A stretch of DNA of 64,000 nt from JAQBVV01 sp965249205 (GTDB taxonomy: Bacteria; Acidobacteriota; Vicinamibacteria; Vicinamibacterales; UBA2999): contig CBDFLL010000001.1 in assembly GCA_965249205.1 (NCBI GenBank), positions 62,001 to 126,000 on the forward strand. The letters are read 5' to 3'. Positions 37,682 through 46,491 of the stretch are shown here, in pieces. Position numbers and translations under genes: made by a program. Positions within the stretch are counted from its first letter, which is position 1, and every line of letters begins with the position of its first letter. The notes under the pieces were generated by a model. That model was not told where the DNA came from. It saw only the letters and a program-made list of their open reading frames with translations, and did not search any database.

Positions 37682-39252
37682 GAGCGCAAGGCCTCGAGCC
37701 GACTCCGTACCTTCCACCCATGACGACGCACGTCTGACGGTGGCTCGGGGCGGACCACAGGCGTCCCCTGCCTCGCGCGGCGCCCGGGAGTGTGGCCGTC
37801 GTCGTCCGACGACTTGAGACGCGACGCCAGATGTAGCGCCACAGCGATCGCCGCCGCGTCCTCCTCGGATTCCCCGGCCGTGAGAAAGGGCTCACCCTGC
37901 CGCTCTTGCAAGACCTCCTCCAGATAGCCGGTGTGAAATGCCGCGCGCTCAAACGCCGGCTGGGCCAGCAGCCAGTGAAAAAATGGGACAGTGGTCTTGA
38001 TCCCAAGGACCTCGTACTCGCGGAGTGCCCGCTTCATCCGGGCGAGGGCCCGCGTGCGGTCCGGACCCCAGGCCGCCAGCTTTGACACCATCGGGTCGTA
38101 GTAGATGGGCACCTCGCCACCAGCCTCGACGCCGCTGTCATCCCGCACCCACGGACCGTCCGGTACGCGCAGGGCTGTGATGCGTCCGGGCGACGGGAAG
38201 AACCCGGCATCCGGGTCCTCTGCGTAGACGCGACATTCGAGCGCGTGACCGCGCGGCGTCATTGCCGTCGCGGGGTCGATGCCCAGCGTCTCGCCGCCTG
38301 CGATCCGGATCTGCCACTCCACCAGATCGATGCTAGTCACCATCTCAGTGATTGGATGTTCGACCTGCAGTCGAGTGTTCATTTCGAGAAACCAGAAGCG
38401 TTCGTCCTCCTCGACCAGAAACTCGATCGTACCCGCGCTGGTGTACCCAACAGACCTGGCCACAGCCGCCGCTGCACTCGTCAGCCTCTCGCGCAACGCC
38501 GGAGAGACGACAGGCGAGGGCGTCTCCTCGATGACCTTCTGGTGCCGTCGCTGAATCGAGCATTCGCGCTCGACAAAAGGCACGACCGTGCCATGCTGGT
38601 CACCGAGCAGCTGCACTTCGATGTGGCGAGGGTGGATCAGGCACCGCTCGAGGTAGATGGCGGAGTCGCCGAACGCCGTGCCCGCTTCAGAGCGCGCCGC
38701 ACGAATCGCACCCATCAGATCCTCGCGCTCGTCGACCCGACGCATGCCCTTGCCGCCGCCGCCAGCCACGGCTTTGACCAGGAGGGGAAACCCGATATCC
38801 TCCGCCGCGACGGCCATGTCGGACTCCGAATCCTCGGCTCCGAATGGGTGCTCGGTACCGGGGACGACCGGCACACCGGCCGCCACCGCTGCCTGGCGAG
38901 CGGACGTCTTGCTGCCCATCAGTGTGATGGCCTCGGGCGAGGGTCCGATGAACGTCAGTCCCGCGTCGCGGCAGGCCGACGCGAACCCGGCGTTCTCGGC
39001 CAAGAACCCGTAGCCTGGATGCACCGCATCAGCATGCGTCTGCCGAGCCACGTCGAGCAACCGGTCGATGCGCAGGTAGCTCTCGGCAGGCTCGCTTGGT
39101 CCGATCGCGCACACCTCGTCGGCCATCTGGACGTGACGTGCCGCACGATCGCACTCGGAATAGACGGCCACCGACGCGAGTCCCATGTCGCGGCACGCAC
39201 GGATGACGCGCACGGCAATCTCGCCGCGATTGGCAATCAGAATCTTGTGCAA
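37678..39252 (-). CDS. accC: Acyl-CoA carboxylase biotin carboxylase subunit
   Basis: This 524-residue ATP-grasp enzyme begins KILIANRGEIAVRVIR. It has the glycine loop KAVAGGGGKGMR (about 159-170), RHIEVQLLGDQHG, and the catalytic region IEFLVEEDERFWFLEMNTRL (first 20 residues). It carboxylates biotin on the carrier protein using ATP and bicarbonate. It is longer than housekeeping AccC (about 450), with a C-terminal extension of about 60-70 residues, as in propionyl/methylcrotonyl-type carboxylases. It starts with TTG; no other start fits. It lies 59 bases after the carboxyltransferase gene. Confidence 0.92.
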   Translation of the reverse strand: MHKILIANRGEIAVRVIRACRDMGLASVAVYSECDRAARHVQMADEVCAIGPSEPAESYLRIDRLLDVARQTHADAVHPGYGFLAENAGFASACRDAGLTFIGPSPEAITLMGSKTSARQAAVAAGVPVVPGTEHPFGAEDSESDMAVAAEDIGFPLLVKAVAGGGGKGMRRVDEREDLMGAIRAARSEAGTAFGDSAIYLERCLIHPRHIEVQLLGDQHGTVVPFVERECSIQRRHQKVIEETPSPVVSPALRERLTSAAAAVARSVGYTSAGTIEFLVEEDERFWFLEMNTRLQVEHPITEMVTSIDLVEWQIRIAGGETLGIDPATAMTPRGHALECRVYAEDPDAGFFPSPGRITALRVPDGPWVRDDSGVEAGGEVPIYYDPMVSKLAAWGPDRTRALARMKRALREYEVLGIKTTVPFFHWLLAQPAFERAAFHTGYLEEVLQERQGEPFLTAGESEEDAAAIAVALHLASRLKSSDDDGHTPGRRARQGTPVVRPEPPSDVRRHGWKVRSRLEALRS

Positions 39253-39311
39253 ATCCCGCTAATTCTAGCACTTAGAGAAAGCCCGACAGTCGCTCAGAGG
39301 CGTGCCCGCCG

Positions 39312-40853
39312 CTACAGCGGGATGTTGCCGTGCTTCTTCGGCGGGTTCCGATCGCGCTTGGTCTCAAGGGCCCCAAGGGCGGCGATCAGTCTCGTGCGCG
39401 TGTCCCGCGGCATGATCACTTCATCGATGAAACCATGCTGCGCCGAGACGTACGGGTTGGCGAATTTCTCTCGATACTCCGCAACCTTGGCCACCCGCGC
39501 TGATTCCGGATCGTTCGCGGCCGCGATCTCGCGCTTGTACAAGATGTTCACGGCACCCTCTGCACCCATCACCGCAACCTCAGCGCTGGGCCACGCAAAG
39601 TTCACATCAGTGCGAATGTGTTTGCTCGACATCACACAGTAGGCCCCGCCGTACGCCTTGCGTGTGATGACCGTGAGCTTGGGCACCGTCGCCTCCGCGA
39701 ATGCAAACAGCAACTTCGCCCCGTGCCGGATGATGCCCCCGAACTCCTGCACCGTACCCGGCAGAAATCCCGGCACGTCCTCGAACGTGACCAGCGGAAT
39801 ATTGAACGCGTCACAGAACCGAACGAAACGAGCGCCCTTCACCGACGCATCGATGTCGAGTGTTCCGGCCAGATGCGCAGGCTGATTGGCCACGATACCG
39901 ACGGGCCGCCCTCCGAGACGTGCAAAACCCACCAGGATGTTCCTGGCGTAGTGCGCGTGCACCTGGAGCAGGTACCCGTCGTCCACGATCGCGTGGATGA
40001 CGTCGAGCATGTCATACGCCTGGTTCGGTACAGCCGGCACGATGGTGTCGAGCCTGTCGCCCGCCCCCTTGGGAGGATCGACGCTGTCAGCACGCGGCGG
40101 ATCATCGACGTTGTTCCCGGGAAGGAAGGACAACAACTCGCGGATCAGCTGCAGGCACTGCTGGTCGTTGTCCACCGCGAAGTGCGCGACACCGCTCCGC
40201 TCGTTGTGGGTGACTGCTCCGCCCAATTCCTCCTTGCTCACCTCTTCGTGCGTCACCGTCTTGATGACATCCGGACCGGTAACGAACATGTAGCTCGTGT
40301 CCCTCACCATGATCACGAAATCGGTAATCGCGGGCGAATACACCGCCCCGCCCGCACACGGTCCCATGATCGCCGAGATCTGAGGAACGACACCTGACGC
40401 GAGCGTGTTGCGAAGAAAGATGTCGGCGTAACCGCCAAGCGAGAGCACACCCTCCTGGATGCGCGCACCGCCGGAATCGTTCAGGCCAACGACTGGCGCG
40501 CCCATCTTGACGGCGAGGTCCATGATCTTGACGATCTTCGCGGCGTTGGTCTCGGAGAGCGAGCCACCGAACACGGTGAAGTCCTGCGCGAACGCGTAGA
40601 TCACGCAACCGGCCACGCGCCCAAACCCGCAGACGACGCCGTCCCCGGGCACGACCTGATCGGCCATACCGAAATCGCTGCACCGATGCGTCACGAACTT
40701 GTCGATTTCCTCGAAGGTACCCGGATCGAACAACAGGTCGATCCGCTCGCGGGCGGTGAGCTTGCCGGCTTCGCGCTGGCGGCGGAGGCGATCCTCTCCT
40801 CCCGCCAACTCGGCGCGTCGTTCCAGATCCGCAAACACGTCGTCTCGCTTCAT
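39312..40853 (-). CDS. Acyl-CoA carboxylase carboxyltransferase subunit (propionyl-CoA carboxylase beta type)
   Basis: This 513-residue crotonase-fold carboxyltransferase has an N-domain with the acyl-CoA site (GGSLSETNAAK, GGARIQEGVLSLGGYA, MGPCAGGAVYSPAITDF) and a C-domain with the biotin-binding stretch (DVPGFLPGTVQE, AYGGAYCVMSSK). It moves CO2 from carboxybiotin to an acyl-CoA. The length and the FVTGPDVIK motif favour propionyl-CoA, or a similar short acyl-CoA, over acetyl-CoA. With accC and the carrier gene downstream it completes a three-part enzyme. The gap to the transaldolase-like gene is 10 bases. Confidence 0.93.
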   Translation of the reverse strand: MKRDDVFADLERRAELAGGEDRLRRQREAGKLTARERIDLLFDPGTFEEIDKFVTHRCSDFGMADQVVPGDGVVCGFGRVAGCVIYAFAQDFTVFGGSLSETNAAKIVKIMDLAVKMGAPVVGLNDSGGARIQEGVLSLGGYADIFLRNTLASGVVPQISAIMGPCAGGAVYSPAITDFVIMVRDTSYMFVTGPDVIKTVTHEEVSKEELGGAVTHNERSGVAHFAVDNDQQCLQLIRELLSFLPGNNVDDPPRADSVDPPKGAGDRLDTIVPAVPNQAYDMLDVIHAIVDDGYLLQVHAHYARNILVGFARLGGRPVGIVANQPAHLAGTLDIDASVKGARFVRFCDAFNIPLVTFEDVPGFLPGTVQEFGGIIRHGAKLLFAFAEATVPKLTVITRKAYGGAYCVMSSKHIRTDVNFAWPSAEVAVMGAEGAVNILYKREIAAANDPESARVAKVAEYREKFANPYVSAQHGFIDEVIMPRDTRTRLIAALGALETKRDRNPPKKHGNIPL

Positions 40854-40863
40854 GGCAATGGGC

Positions 40864-41520
40864 TCAGGACGTCCTGGCGGCCTGCGCCTGTTCCCAGTCC
40901 TTCAGGAAACGCGCAAGGCCGCTGTCGGTCAGCGGATGCTTGAAGCACTGATCGATCACCGCCGGCGGCGCGGTCACCACGTCGGCGCCGATGCGGGCCG
41001 CCTCGATCAGATGAACAGGACCACGGATACTGGCCACGAGCACCTCAGTAGAAAACTCGGCGTTGTCGAACATCTCGACGATCTCGCGGATCAGGTTCAT
41101 CCCGGTTGTCCCGATGTCGTCCAGGCGTCCAACAAACGGACTGACGAAGGCCGCGCCAACCTTCGCCGCCAGCCACGCCTGCGCGGCTGAAAAGATCAGC
41201 GTGACGTTGACGCGCTGTCCTTCCGATGCAAGTGTCTTGCACGCCCGCACGCCGTCTCTGGTGAACGGCACCTTGATGACGATGTGCTCGTCAATCGACG
41301 CGAGGTCGCGTCCTTCCCGCAGCATGCCCTCAGCGTCGGTCGCGACGACCTCGGCGCTCACCGGTCCCTGGACGATCTGGCACATCTGCTTGAGAATGTG
41401 CCTGTAGTCGCCAGACTCCCTCGCCAGCAGGGACGGATTCGTGGTCACGCCATCCAGGATGCCGAGCGCAGCCAGCGCCTCTATCTCCTTCACGTTAGCG
41501 GTATCGACGAACAGCTTCAT
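40864..41520 (-). CDS. fsa: Fructose-6-phosphate aldolase / transaldolase-like protein
   Basis: This 218-residue protein belongs to the short TalC/FSA branch. It starts KLFVDTANV, has GVTTNPSLLA at 24-33, and its Schiff-base Lys83 lies in HIVIKVPFT. The later motifs NVTLIFSAAQAWLA and SPFVGRLDDIG are typical. It performs transaldolase or fructose-6-phosphate aldolase chemistry in the pentose-phosphate area; which of the two cannot be told with certainty. It lies three bases after the lipoprotein gene and 10 before the carboxyltransferase gene. Confidence 0.92.
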   Translation of the reverse strand: MKLFVDTANVKEIEALAALGILDGVTTNPSLLARESGDYRHILKQMCQIVQGPVSAEVVATDAEGMLREGRDLASIDEHIVIKVPFTRDGVRACKTLASEGQRVNVTLIFSAAQAWLAAKVGAAFVSPFVGRLDDIGTTGMNLIREIVEMFDNAEFSTEVLVASIRGPVHLIEAARIGADVVTAPPAVIDQCFKHPLTDSGLARFLKDWEQAQAARTS

Positions 41521-41523
41521 GGG

Positions 41524-42846
41524 CTACCTCGAGGTTTCTTCGACCGGGGCCGACTGCGGGCTTATGTTGGGCAAGGGTAGTTGGGTATCGACCGCCACGA
41601 CAGAGTACGTGTACTGCGTACCCGGCTGCACCGAGGTATCGCGGTAACGCGCCTCACCAATCGGCATCTCTGTGAGTTGCCGCAGTGTGGCATCGCCCGC
41701 CTCCTGGCGCAACACCAGATACCCGCCGAGATCGATCTCCGTACTGGGTTCCCAGATCAAACTGATGCCGCCTTCCGAGGGGACCGCAGCAAGCCCCGCC
41801 GGCGCCGCCGGCGGAAAGACATCAATCGGCGTGAGGCACGTCGGCGGGGACGGCTCGCTCATGACCGCGCCGCGCTGCGCTCGCACGGTGTAGCACCTGG
41901 GCCGGCCAAACTCCACATCGTCGGAGGTCGAGGTCGTGGCCAGCGGCGCAGGATTGACTGGCGTCGGCCGCGGAACCTGCGCCGACGGCGGCGTCGGCAC
42001 CGGAGGCAACGTGATCGGGTCGGGGGCGATCGCCCGGTACACGTTGTACGTCGTGGGTCCCGGCGGGACCGACGCGTCCACCGGCTGGACAAGCGCCGTT
42101 GTGGGAGGGGCCACCGCGTCGAATGGCACGGGTTCGGCTGCCAAAGGCTGGTCGAGAAGAAATCCGATCAGCCCTCCCGACGGCTCCCAGGTCAGCGACA
42201 AGGCCGCCGGCGCGTAACTTGCGCGCACCTCGGAAGGTGGGTCGGGCAATCTCGTCAGCACCAGTCCTGCCTGCGCGCCCGGCGGACCCGGGCGCTCGCG
42301 CTGACTGAACGGAACGGCCACGTAAAATCGTCGGAGGACTGTCGGCAGCGGCACGCCTGGCACCGCCAGGGGCGCAAACTCGAAGCGCTGTGGATCGACG
42401 GCGGCAACCGGTCCTTGCACAAGCTCGTCCGGCGTCAGGGCGTCGAGAATGGTCACCGCAGCGCCGGGCGCTGCTGCCCCGGGCATGACATCGCCAGGAG
42501 GCGTGGACACAGCATCTCCACCCACGGGCGGCATCGCGACCGGAATCGTCGCGACGACCGAGCCGAGTTCGGCCCATCGCGCCGCCGACGGTGCCACACT
42601 CCCTGTGTAGCCGTACACATCAATGCTTCCGATGTCGACCGGAACCGACGCGTCAATGTTGGTCAACGGAACGGTCAGCGTCACGAAAACGTCGTGCCCA
42701 ACTCGCGACGCCGTGATGGTCTCAACGGGGGCTGGAATCAGCACGAACGGCGCCATCGGCGGCCCCTTCTTGCCACAACCTGCCGCGCACATCGCCACCG
42801 CGACGACAGCGAATGCCGTGGCGGATCTCACCGCGTGAGTCGTCAT
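41524..42846 (-). CDS. Lipoprotein with fibronectin type III-like domains
   Basis: This 440-residue protein has a lipoprotein signal peptide with lipobox AAGC (Cys24), followed by GKKGPPMAP. Long proline-rich loops join beta-sandwich segments that look like fibronectin type III domains, the clearest near the C-terminus (PAAPAGLAAVPSEGGISLIW, YRDTSVQPGTQYTYSVVAVD). It is probably anchored in the outer membrane or periplasm as a binding or scaffold protein. Its ATG overlaps the stop of the sigma54 activator gene as ATGA, so regulator and lipoprotein are translationally coupled. Confidence 0.82.
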   Translation of the reverse strand: MTTHAVRSATAFAVVAVAMCAAGCGKKGPPMAPFVLIPAPVETITASRVGHDVFVTLTVPLTNIDASVPVDIGSIDVYGYTGSVAPSAARWAELGSVVATIPVAMPPVGGDAVSTPPGDVMPGAAAPGAAVTILDALTPDELVQGPVAAVDPQRFEFAPLAVPGVPLPTVLRRFYVAVPFSQRERPGPPGAQAGLVLTRLPDPPSEVRASYAPAALSLTWEPSGGLIGFLLDQPLAAEPVPFDAVAPPTTALVQPVDASVPPGPTTYNVYRAIAPDPITLPPVPTPPSAQVPRPTPVNPAPLATTSTSDDVEFGRPRCYTVRAQRGAVMSEPSPPTCLTPIDVFPPAAPAGLAAVPSEGGISLIWEPSTEIDLGGYLVLRQEAGDATLRQLTEMPIGEARYRDTSVQPGTQYTYSVVAVDTQLPLPNISPQSAPVEETSR

Positions 42847-44435
42847 GCCTCGGATGGCCCCGAGCCCCGCCTGACAACGTCTGCTGACTTGAAGCGACGG
42901 GCGTCGATCTGGTAGCCGCGCACTTTGTAGTTCAGGATACGCTCCGTAGTGTCCAGCAAACGCGCCGCCTTCGCGCGGTTACCCCGTGTCGTCTTCAAAG
43001 CGTCCTGGATGAGGTCCCGCTCGTACGCTGCGACGGCATCGCCGAGAGACACGCGCGTCACCGTGTCGGAGGCATCCGCTGTCTGCAACGAAGGCGGCAG
43101 GTGGTGACCGTGGATCACCGCGCCATCGCACACCAGCACCGCGCGTTCCAACGCGTTCTCAAGCTCGCGCACGTTTCCGGGCCAGTGATAGCTCATCAGC
43201 ATGTCGATGGCGGGCGTGGAAATCCGTCGGATGACTTTGCGATGCTCGCGGGAAAACTTTTCCAGAAAATGATCGGCCAGCAGAAGCATGTCTGTCTTGC
43301 GGTCACGCAGCGGCGGCACGAAAATCGCAAAGACATTGAGACGGTAGTAGAGGTCCTCACGGAACGTGCCCTCGGTGATCGCCTTCTCCATATCCTTGTT
43401 GGTGGCGGCCACGATGCGCACGTTCACGCGAACCGTGTCGGTACCACCCAGGCGTTCGAACTCACGCTCCTGGAGCACACGCAGGAGCTTCACCTGCGTA
43501 CTCATGTTGATATCGCCGATCTCGTCGAGAAAGAGTGTTCCACCTTCCGCGAGCTCGAAACGCCCCTTCTTCCTGCTCGTCGCGCCCGTGAACGCGCCTT
43601 TTTCGTACCCGAACAGTTCCGATTCGATCAGCGTATCGGGCAGCGCCGCGCAACTCACTTTCACGAATGGCTTCTTCGCGCGGAGCGAGTTGTAGTGGAT
43701 CGCGTGGGCGATCAACTCCTTACCCGTGCCTGACTCGCCGCGGATCAGCGCGGTGGTGTTGGTCTGCGCGACCTGCGCAACTTGCTCGTACACCTGCCGC
43801 GTGGGTCCGCTCGTGCCGATGATGTTAGAGAAGTCGTACCGCTCACGGAGCTCCTGCCGGAGATGCGTGTTCTCGTCGAGCAGACGCCGCCGCTCTTCTT
43901 CGACCTGCCGCTGTATGTTCACCGCCTGCGCGATCATCGAGGCAACGATGCCGAAGAACTTGACGCTGCTATCGAAATCTCGGTCCGGCTTGTAACGCAG
44001 GTCCACGGCGAGCGCGCCGGCTGCGGCACGATTGAGCATGATGGGCGCGCAGATAAAACTGAGTTCCTGACGCGACGCATCGCGGCGACGGGCTGCGCGG
44101 TTGAGCAGCGCGGGCTCCTGACTCACCCGGGGCACAACCACAGGTTTATTACTCTCAACGACCTGGCCTGTGATCCCCTCACCCAACCGATAGCGCACAA
44201 TCCGCGCGCGATCATCGAAGCCCTCTGCCGCTTCCACGTGGAGCTCGCCGTCACGTAGCAGCGTCACCATGCCGCGAACTACGCCATGGTGGCGCACCAG
44301 GATGCCGAGCAATCGCTGCACGGAGGACTTCAGGTTGAGCGTGCCCGAGAGGGCCTGGCTAATCTCGAGCAGCGTCGACAGTCGACGAGCGTCCCGTGTC
44401 GCGGTGCTCACGGTTGCACCAGATTTCACGGCCAT
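42843..44435 (-). CDS. GAF-domain sigma54-dependent activator (NifA-like)
   Basis: This 530-residue regulator has an N-terminal GAF domain (about 20-180; IRY/GEGITGQVVES-like motifs), a short coiled linker, a sigma54-activating AAA+ domain with Walker A GESGTGKE and the GAFTGA loop, and a Fis-type HTH (RAKAARLLDTTERILNYKV). It has no receiver domain, so a small ligand or redox signal at GAF probably controls it. ATG 44435 is used because the longer frame begins with GTG inside an inverted repeat. It is the first gene of the long minus-strand operon and may control that operon. Confidence 0.9.
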   Translation of the reverse strand: MAVKSGATVSTATRDARRLSTLLEISQALSGTLNLKSSVQRLLGILVRHHGVVRGMVTLLRDGELHVEAAEGFDDRARIVRYRLGEGITGQVVESNKPVVVPRVSQEPALLNRAARRRDASRQELSFICAPIMLNRAAAGALAVDLRYKPDRDFDSSVKFFGIVASMIAQAVNIQRQVEEERRRLLDENTHLRQELRERYDFSNIIGTSGPTRQVYEQVAQVAQTNTTALIRGESGTGKELIAHAIHYNSLRAKKPFVKVSCAALPDTLIESELFGYEKGAFTGATSRKKGRFELAEGGTLFLDEIGDINMSTQVKLLRVLQEREFERLGGTDTVRVNVRIVAATNKDMEKAITEGTFREDLYYRLNVFAIFVPPLRDRKTDMLLLADHFLEKFSREHRKVIRRISTPAIDMLMSYHWPGNVRELENALERAVLVCDGAVIHGHHLPPSLQTADASDTVTRVSLGDAVAAYERDLIQDALKTTRGNRAKAARLLDTTERILNYKVRGYQIDARRFKSADVVRRGSGPSEA

Positions 44436-44441
44436 TCCGAG

Positions 44442-44469
44442 ATTGTATACCCTCACTATTTTGTAGTGA
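44442..44469 (-). promoter_or_regulatory. Candidate -10 box and palindrome before the GAF/sigma54 activator gene
   Basis: On the minus strand TACAAT (44447-44442) lies six bases before the ATG at 44435, so a transcript from it would be nearly leaderless. Just upstream is the inverted repeat TCACTA-TTTTG-TAGTGA (44453-44469), which would cover the spacer and could be an operator. No clear -35 box is seen. Confidence 0.4.
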
Positions 44470-44527
44470 TGGGCGTCGTGGCCGACGACTTTGTCTGAAA
44501 AATGGCAGGCAGGGGACCTGCCGAACT

Positions 44528-45919
44528 CTACAGGATGTAGCGGGAGAGATCCTCGTTCTTGACGATTTCGGCGAGCATACGCTCGACATACGCCTCGTCA
44601 ATGGTGACCGACTGGCGACCGATCTCGGAGGCATCGAATGACAGCTCGTCAAGAAGTCGCTCCATCACAGTGTGAAGGCGCCTCGCGCCGATGTTCTCAG
44701 TGATCTCGTTGACGCGCGCCGCGAAATCAGCGATGCGCTCAACCGCGCCGGGGGTGAACGACAGGCCGACATCCTCGGTACCAATCAGGGCAATGTACTG
44801 CGAGACGAGCGCGTTCTTCGGCTGCGTGAGAATCTGCACAAAGTCGTCGCGCGTGAGCGGTTCGAGTTCCACTCGGATCGGAAACCGTCCCTGCAATTCC
44901 GGAATCAGATCGGAGGGCTTCGACACGTGAAACGCCCCGGCCGCGACGAAGAGGATGTGGTCGGTCTTGACCATGCCGTGCTTCGTATTGACGGTTGTGC
45001 CCTCGACGATCGGCAGGATGTCACGCTGCACGCCCTCCCGGCTGACATCCGGACCATGGCCCGAGCCACCCGACGTGTCACGACTCGCAATCTTGTCTAT
45101 CTCGTCGATGAAAATCATGCCGGTCTGCTCGACACGCCGGACCGCGTCACGACCCAATGACTCCATGTCCACCAGCCTGGCCTGCTCCTCGGCGACCAGA
45201 TGTGCGAGCGCGTCCGGCACTTTCAGCCGACGCGTCTTGGTACGCCCCTGGAACATGTTGCCCATCACGTCCTTCAGGTTGACACCGATCTCCTCGACCG
45301 ACGTTCCGGAAATCACTTCGAACGACGGCATGCCGGTGTCCCGCACCTCAAGGTCGACCACACGGTCGTCGAGACGACCCTCCCGGAGCTGCTCACGGAT
45401 GCGCGCTCGCGTGCGAGTTGCCTGCTCACGCAGCACGGCGGGGTCCTCTCCCGCCGCCGGGGACCGTGTCGGCGGTAACAGCAGATCGAGCAGTCGCTCC
45501 TCACCAGCCTCCATCGCCTTGTCCTGAACTGCCTCCGATTTCTCCGCGCGCACCATGTCGACCGACAACTCGACCAGATCGCGAATCATCGACTCCACGT
45601 CCCGGCCGACGTAGCCGACCTCGGTGAACTTGGACGCCTCAACCTTGATAAACGGCGACTGGGCGAGCCTCGCGAGCCGCCGCGCGATCTCGGTCTTGCC
45701 AACACCGGTCGGCCCGATCATGAGGATGTTCTTCGGTGTGACCTCGTCAGCCATTTCCTTAGTGAGTCGCTGACGGCGCACACGATTTCGTAGCGCGATC
45801 GCCACGGCGCGCTTGGCCTTCGCCTGGCCGATCACGTACTTGTCCAGCTCGCGGACCACTTCGCGAGGCGTCAACGAATGGACTGCGCTCGTACTGCGCT
45901 CGGGAAGAAGAATCGGCAT
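44528..45919 (-). CDS. hslU: HslU, ATPase subunit of the HslUV protease
   Basis: This 463-residue AAA+ unfoldase begins with the LTPREVVRELDKYVIGQ motif. Walker A GPTGVGKT is at 69-76, with Walker B FIDEIDKI and the sensor NIGARRLHTVMERLL. An I-domain insertion lies between the Walker motifs. The C-terminus ENEDLSRYIL-like tail (ends SRYIL) docks into HslV. It unfolds proteins and feeds them to HslV in the cytoplasm. It lies 7 bases after hslV in the usual VU order. Confidence 0.97.
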   Translation of the reverse strand: MPILLPERSTSAVHSLTPREVVRELDKYVIGQAKAKRAVAIALRNRVRRQRLTKEMADEVTPKNILMIGPTGVGKTEIARRLARLAQSPFIKVEASKFTEVGYVGRDVESMIRDLVELSVDMVRAEKSEAVQDKAMEAGEERLLDLLLPPTRSPAAGEDPAVLREQATRTRARIREQLREGRLDDRVVDLEVRDTGMPSFEVISGTSVEEIGVNLKDVMGNMFQGRTKTRRLKVPDALAHLVAEEQARLVDMESLGRDAVRRVEQTGMIFIDEIDKIASRDTSGGSGHGPDVSREGVQRDILPIVEGTTVNTKHGMVKTDHILFVAAGAFHVSKPSDLIPELQGRFPIRVELEPLTRDDFVQILTQPKNALVSQYIALIGTEDVGLSFTPGAVERIADFAARVNEITENIGARRLHTVMERLLDELSFDASEIGRQSVTIDEAYVERMLAEIVKNEDLSRYIL

Positions 45920-45926
45920 CTGTCCG

Positions 45927-46457
45927 TTACAGCTCCTCGATCGTCACGCGCGAGTTGGTGTAAATGCACACATCAGCAGCGATGGACATGGCCTCTTCCG
46001 CGATCTGCCGGGCGTTCAGCGTACTGTGGCGGGCCAAGGCCCGAGCCGCGGCCATGGCGTACGGCCCTCCGGACCCGACAGCCACGATCCCGTCGTCGGG
46101 CTCGATCAAGTCGCCAGTCCCGGACAGCAGAAACGTGGACTTGCGATCGGCGACAATCATCATCGCCTCCAACCTCCGCAGCAAGCGATCGGTCCGCCAA
46201 TCGCGCGCTAGCTCCACGGCGGCGCGCTCGAGGTTGCCCCGGTACTGCTCGAGCTTCGACTCGAACCGCGAGAACAACGCAAACGAATCCGCCGCTGAAC
46301 CGGCGAACCCTGCCAGAATGGATTCGTTGTAGAGCCGGCGGATCTTTCGCGCCCCCTGCTTGAGCACCGTCGTCCCAAACGTCACCTGGCCGTCGCCGGC
46401 CAGGCAGGTCTGCTCCTGATGGCGCACGGCGAGAATCGTCGTCGCATGAATCACCAT
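45927..46457 (-). CDS. hslV: HslV, peptidase subunit of the HslUV protease
   Basis: This 176-residue proteasome-like peptidase begins MVIHATTILAVRHQ. The catalytic threonine is Thr6, exposed after removal of a five-residue propeptide. Further motifs are AGDGQVTFG, VLKQGARKIRRLY, GFAGSAADSFALF and GSGGPYAMAAARAL. It forms double hexamers that degrade proteins unfolded by HslU. The start is at ATG 46457; a longer frame would run into the permease gene upstream. It shares a transcript with hslU. Confidence 0.96.
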   Translation of the reverse strand: MVIHATTILAVRHQEQTCLAGDGQVTFGTTVLKQGARKIRRLYNESILAGFAGSAADSFALFSRFESKLEQYRGNLERAAVELARDWRTDRLLRRLEAMMIVADRKSTFLLSGTGDLIEPDDGIVAVGSGGPYAMAAARALARHSTLNARQIAEEAMSIAADVCIYTNSRVTIEEL

Positions 46458-46491
46458 TCCAGTATGCCTTGAGAGCGCCTCGGCGAGCACA

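Noticed and set aside
37681..37717. Upstream GTG start for the biotin carrier gene at 37717
   Set aside because: It would overlap accC by 40 bases, and the added residues are not carrier-like; GTG 37681 gives a GTGA overlap with the accC stop.
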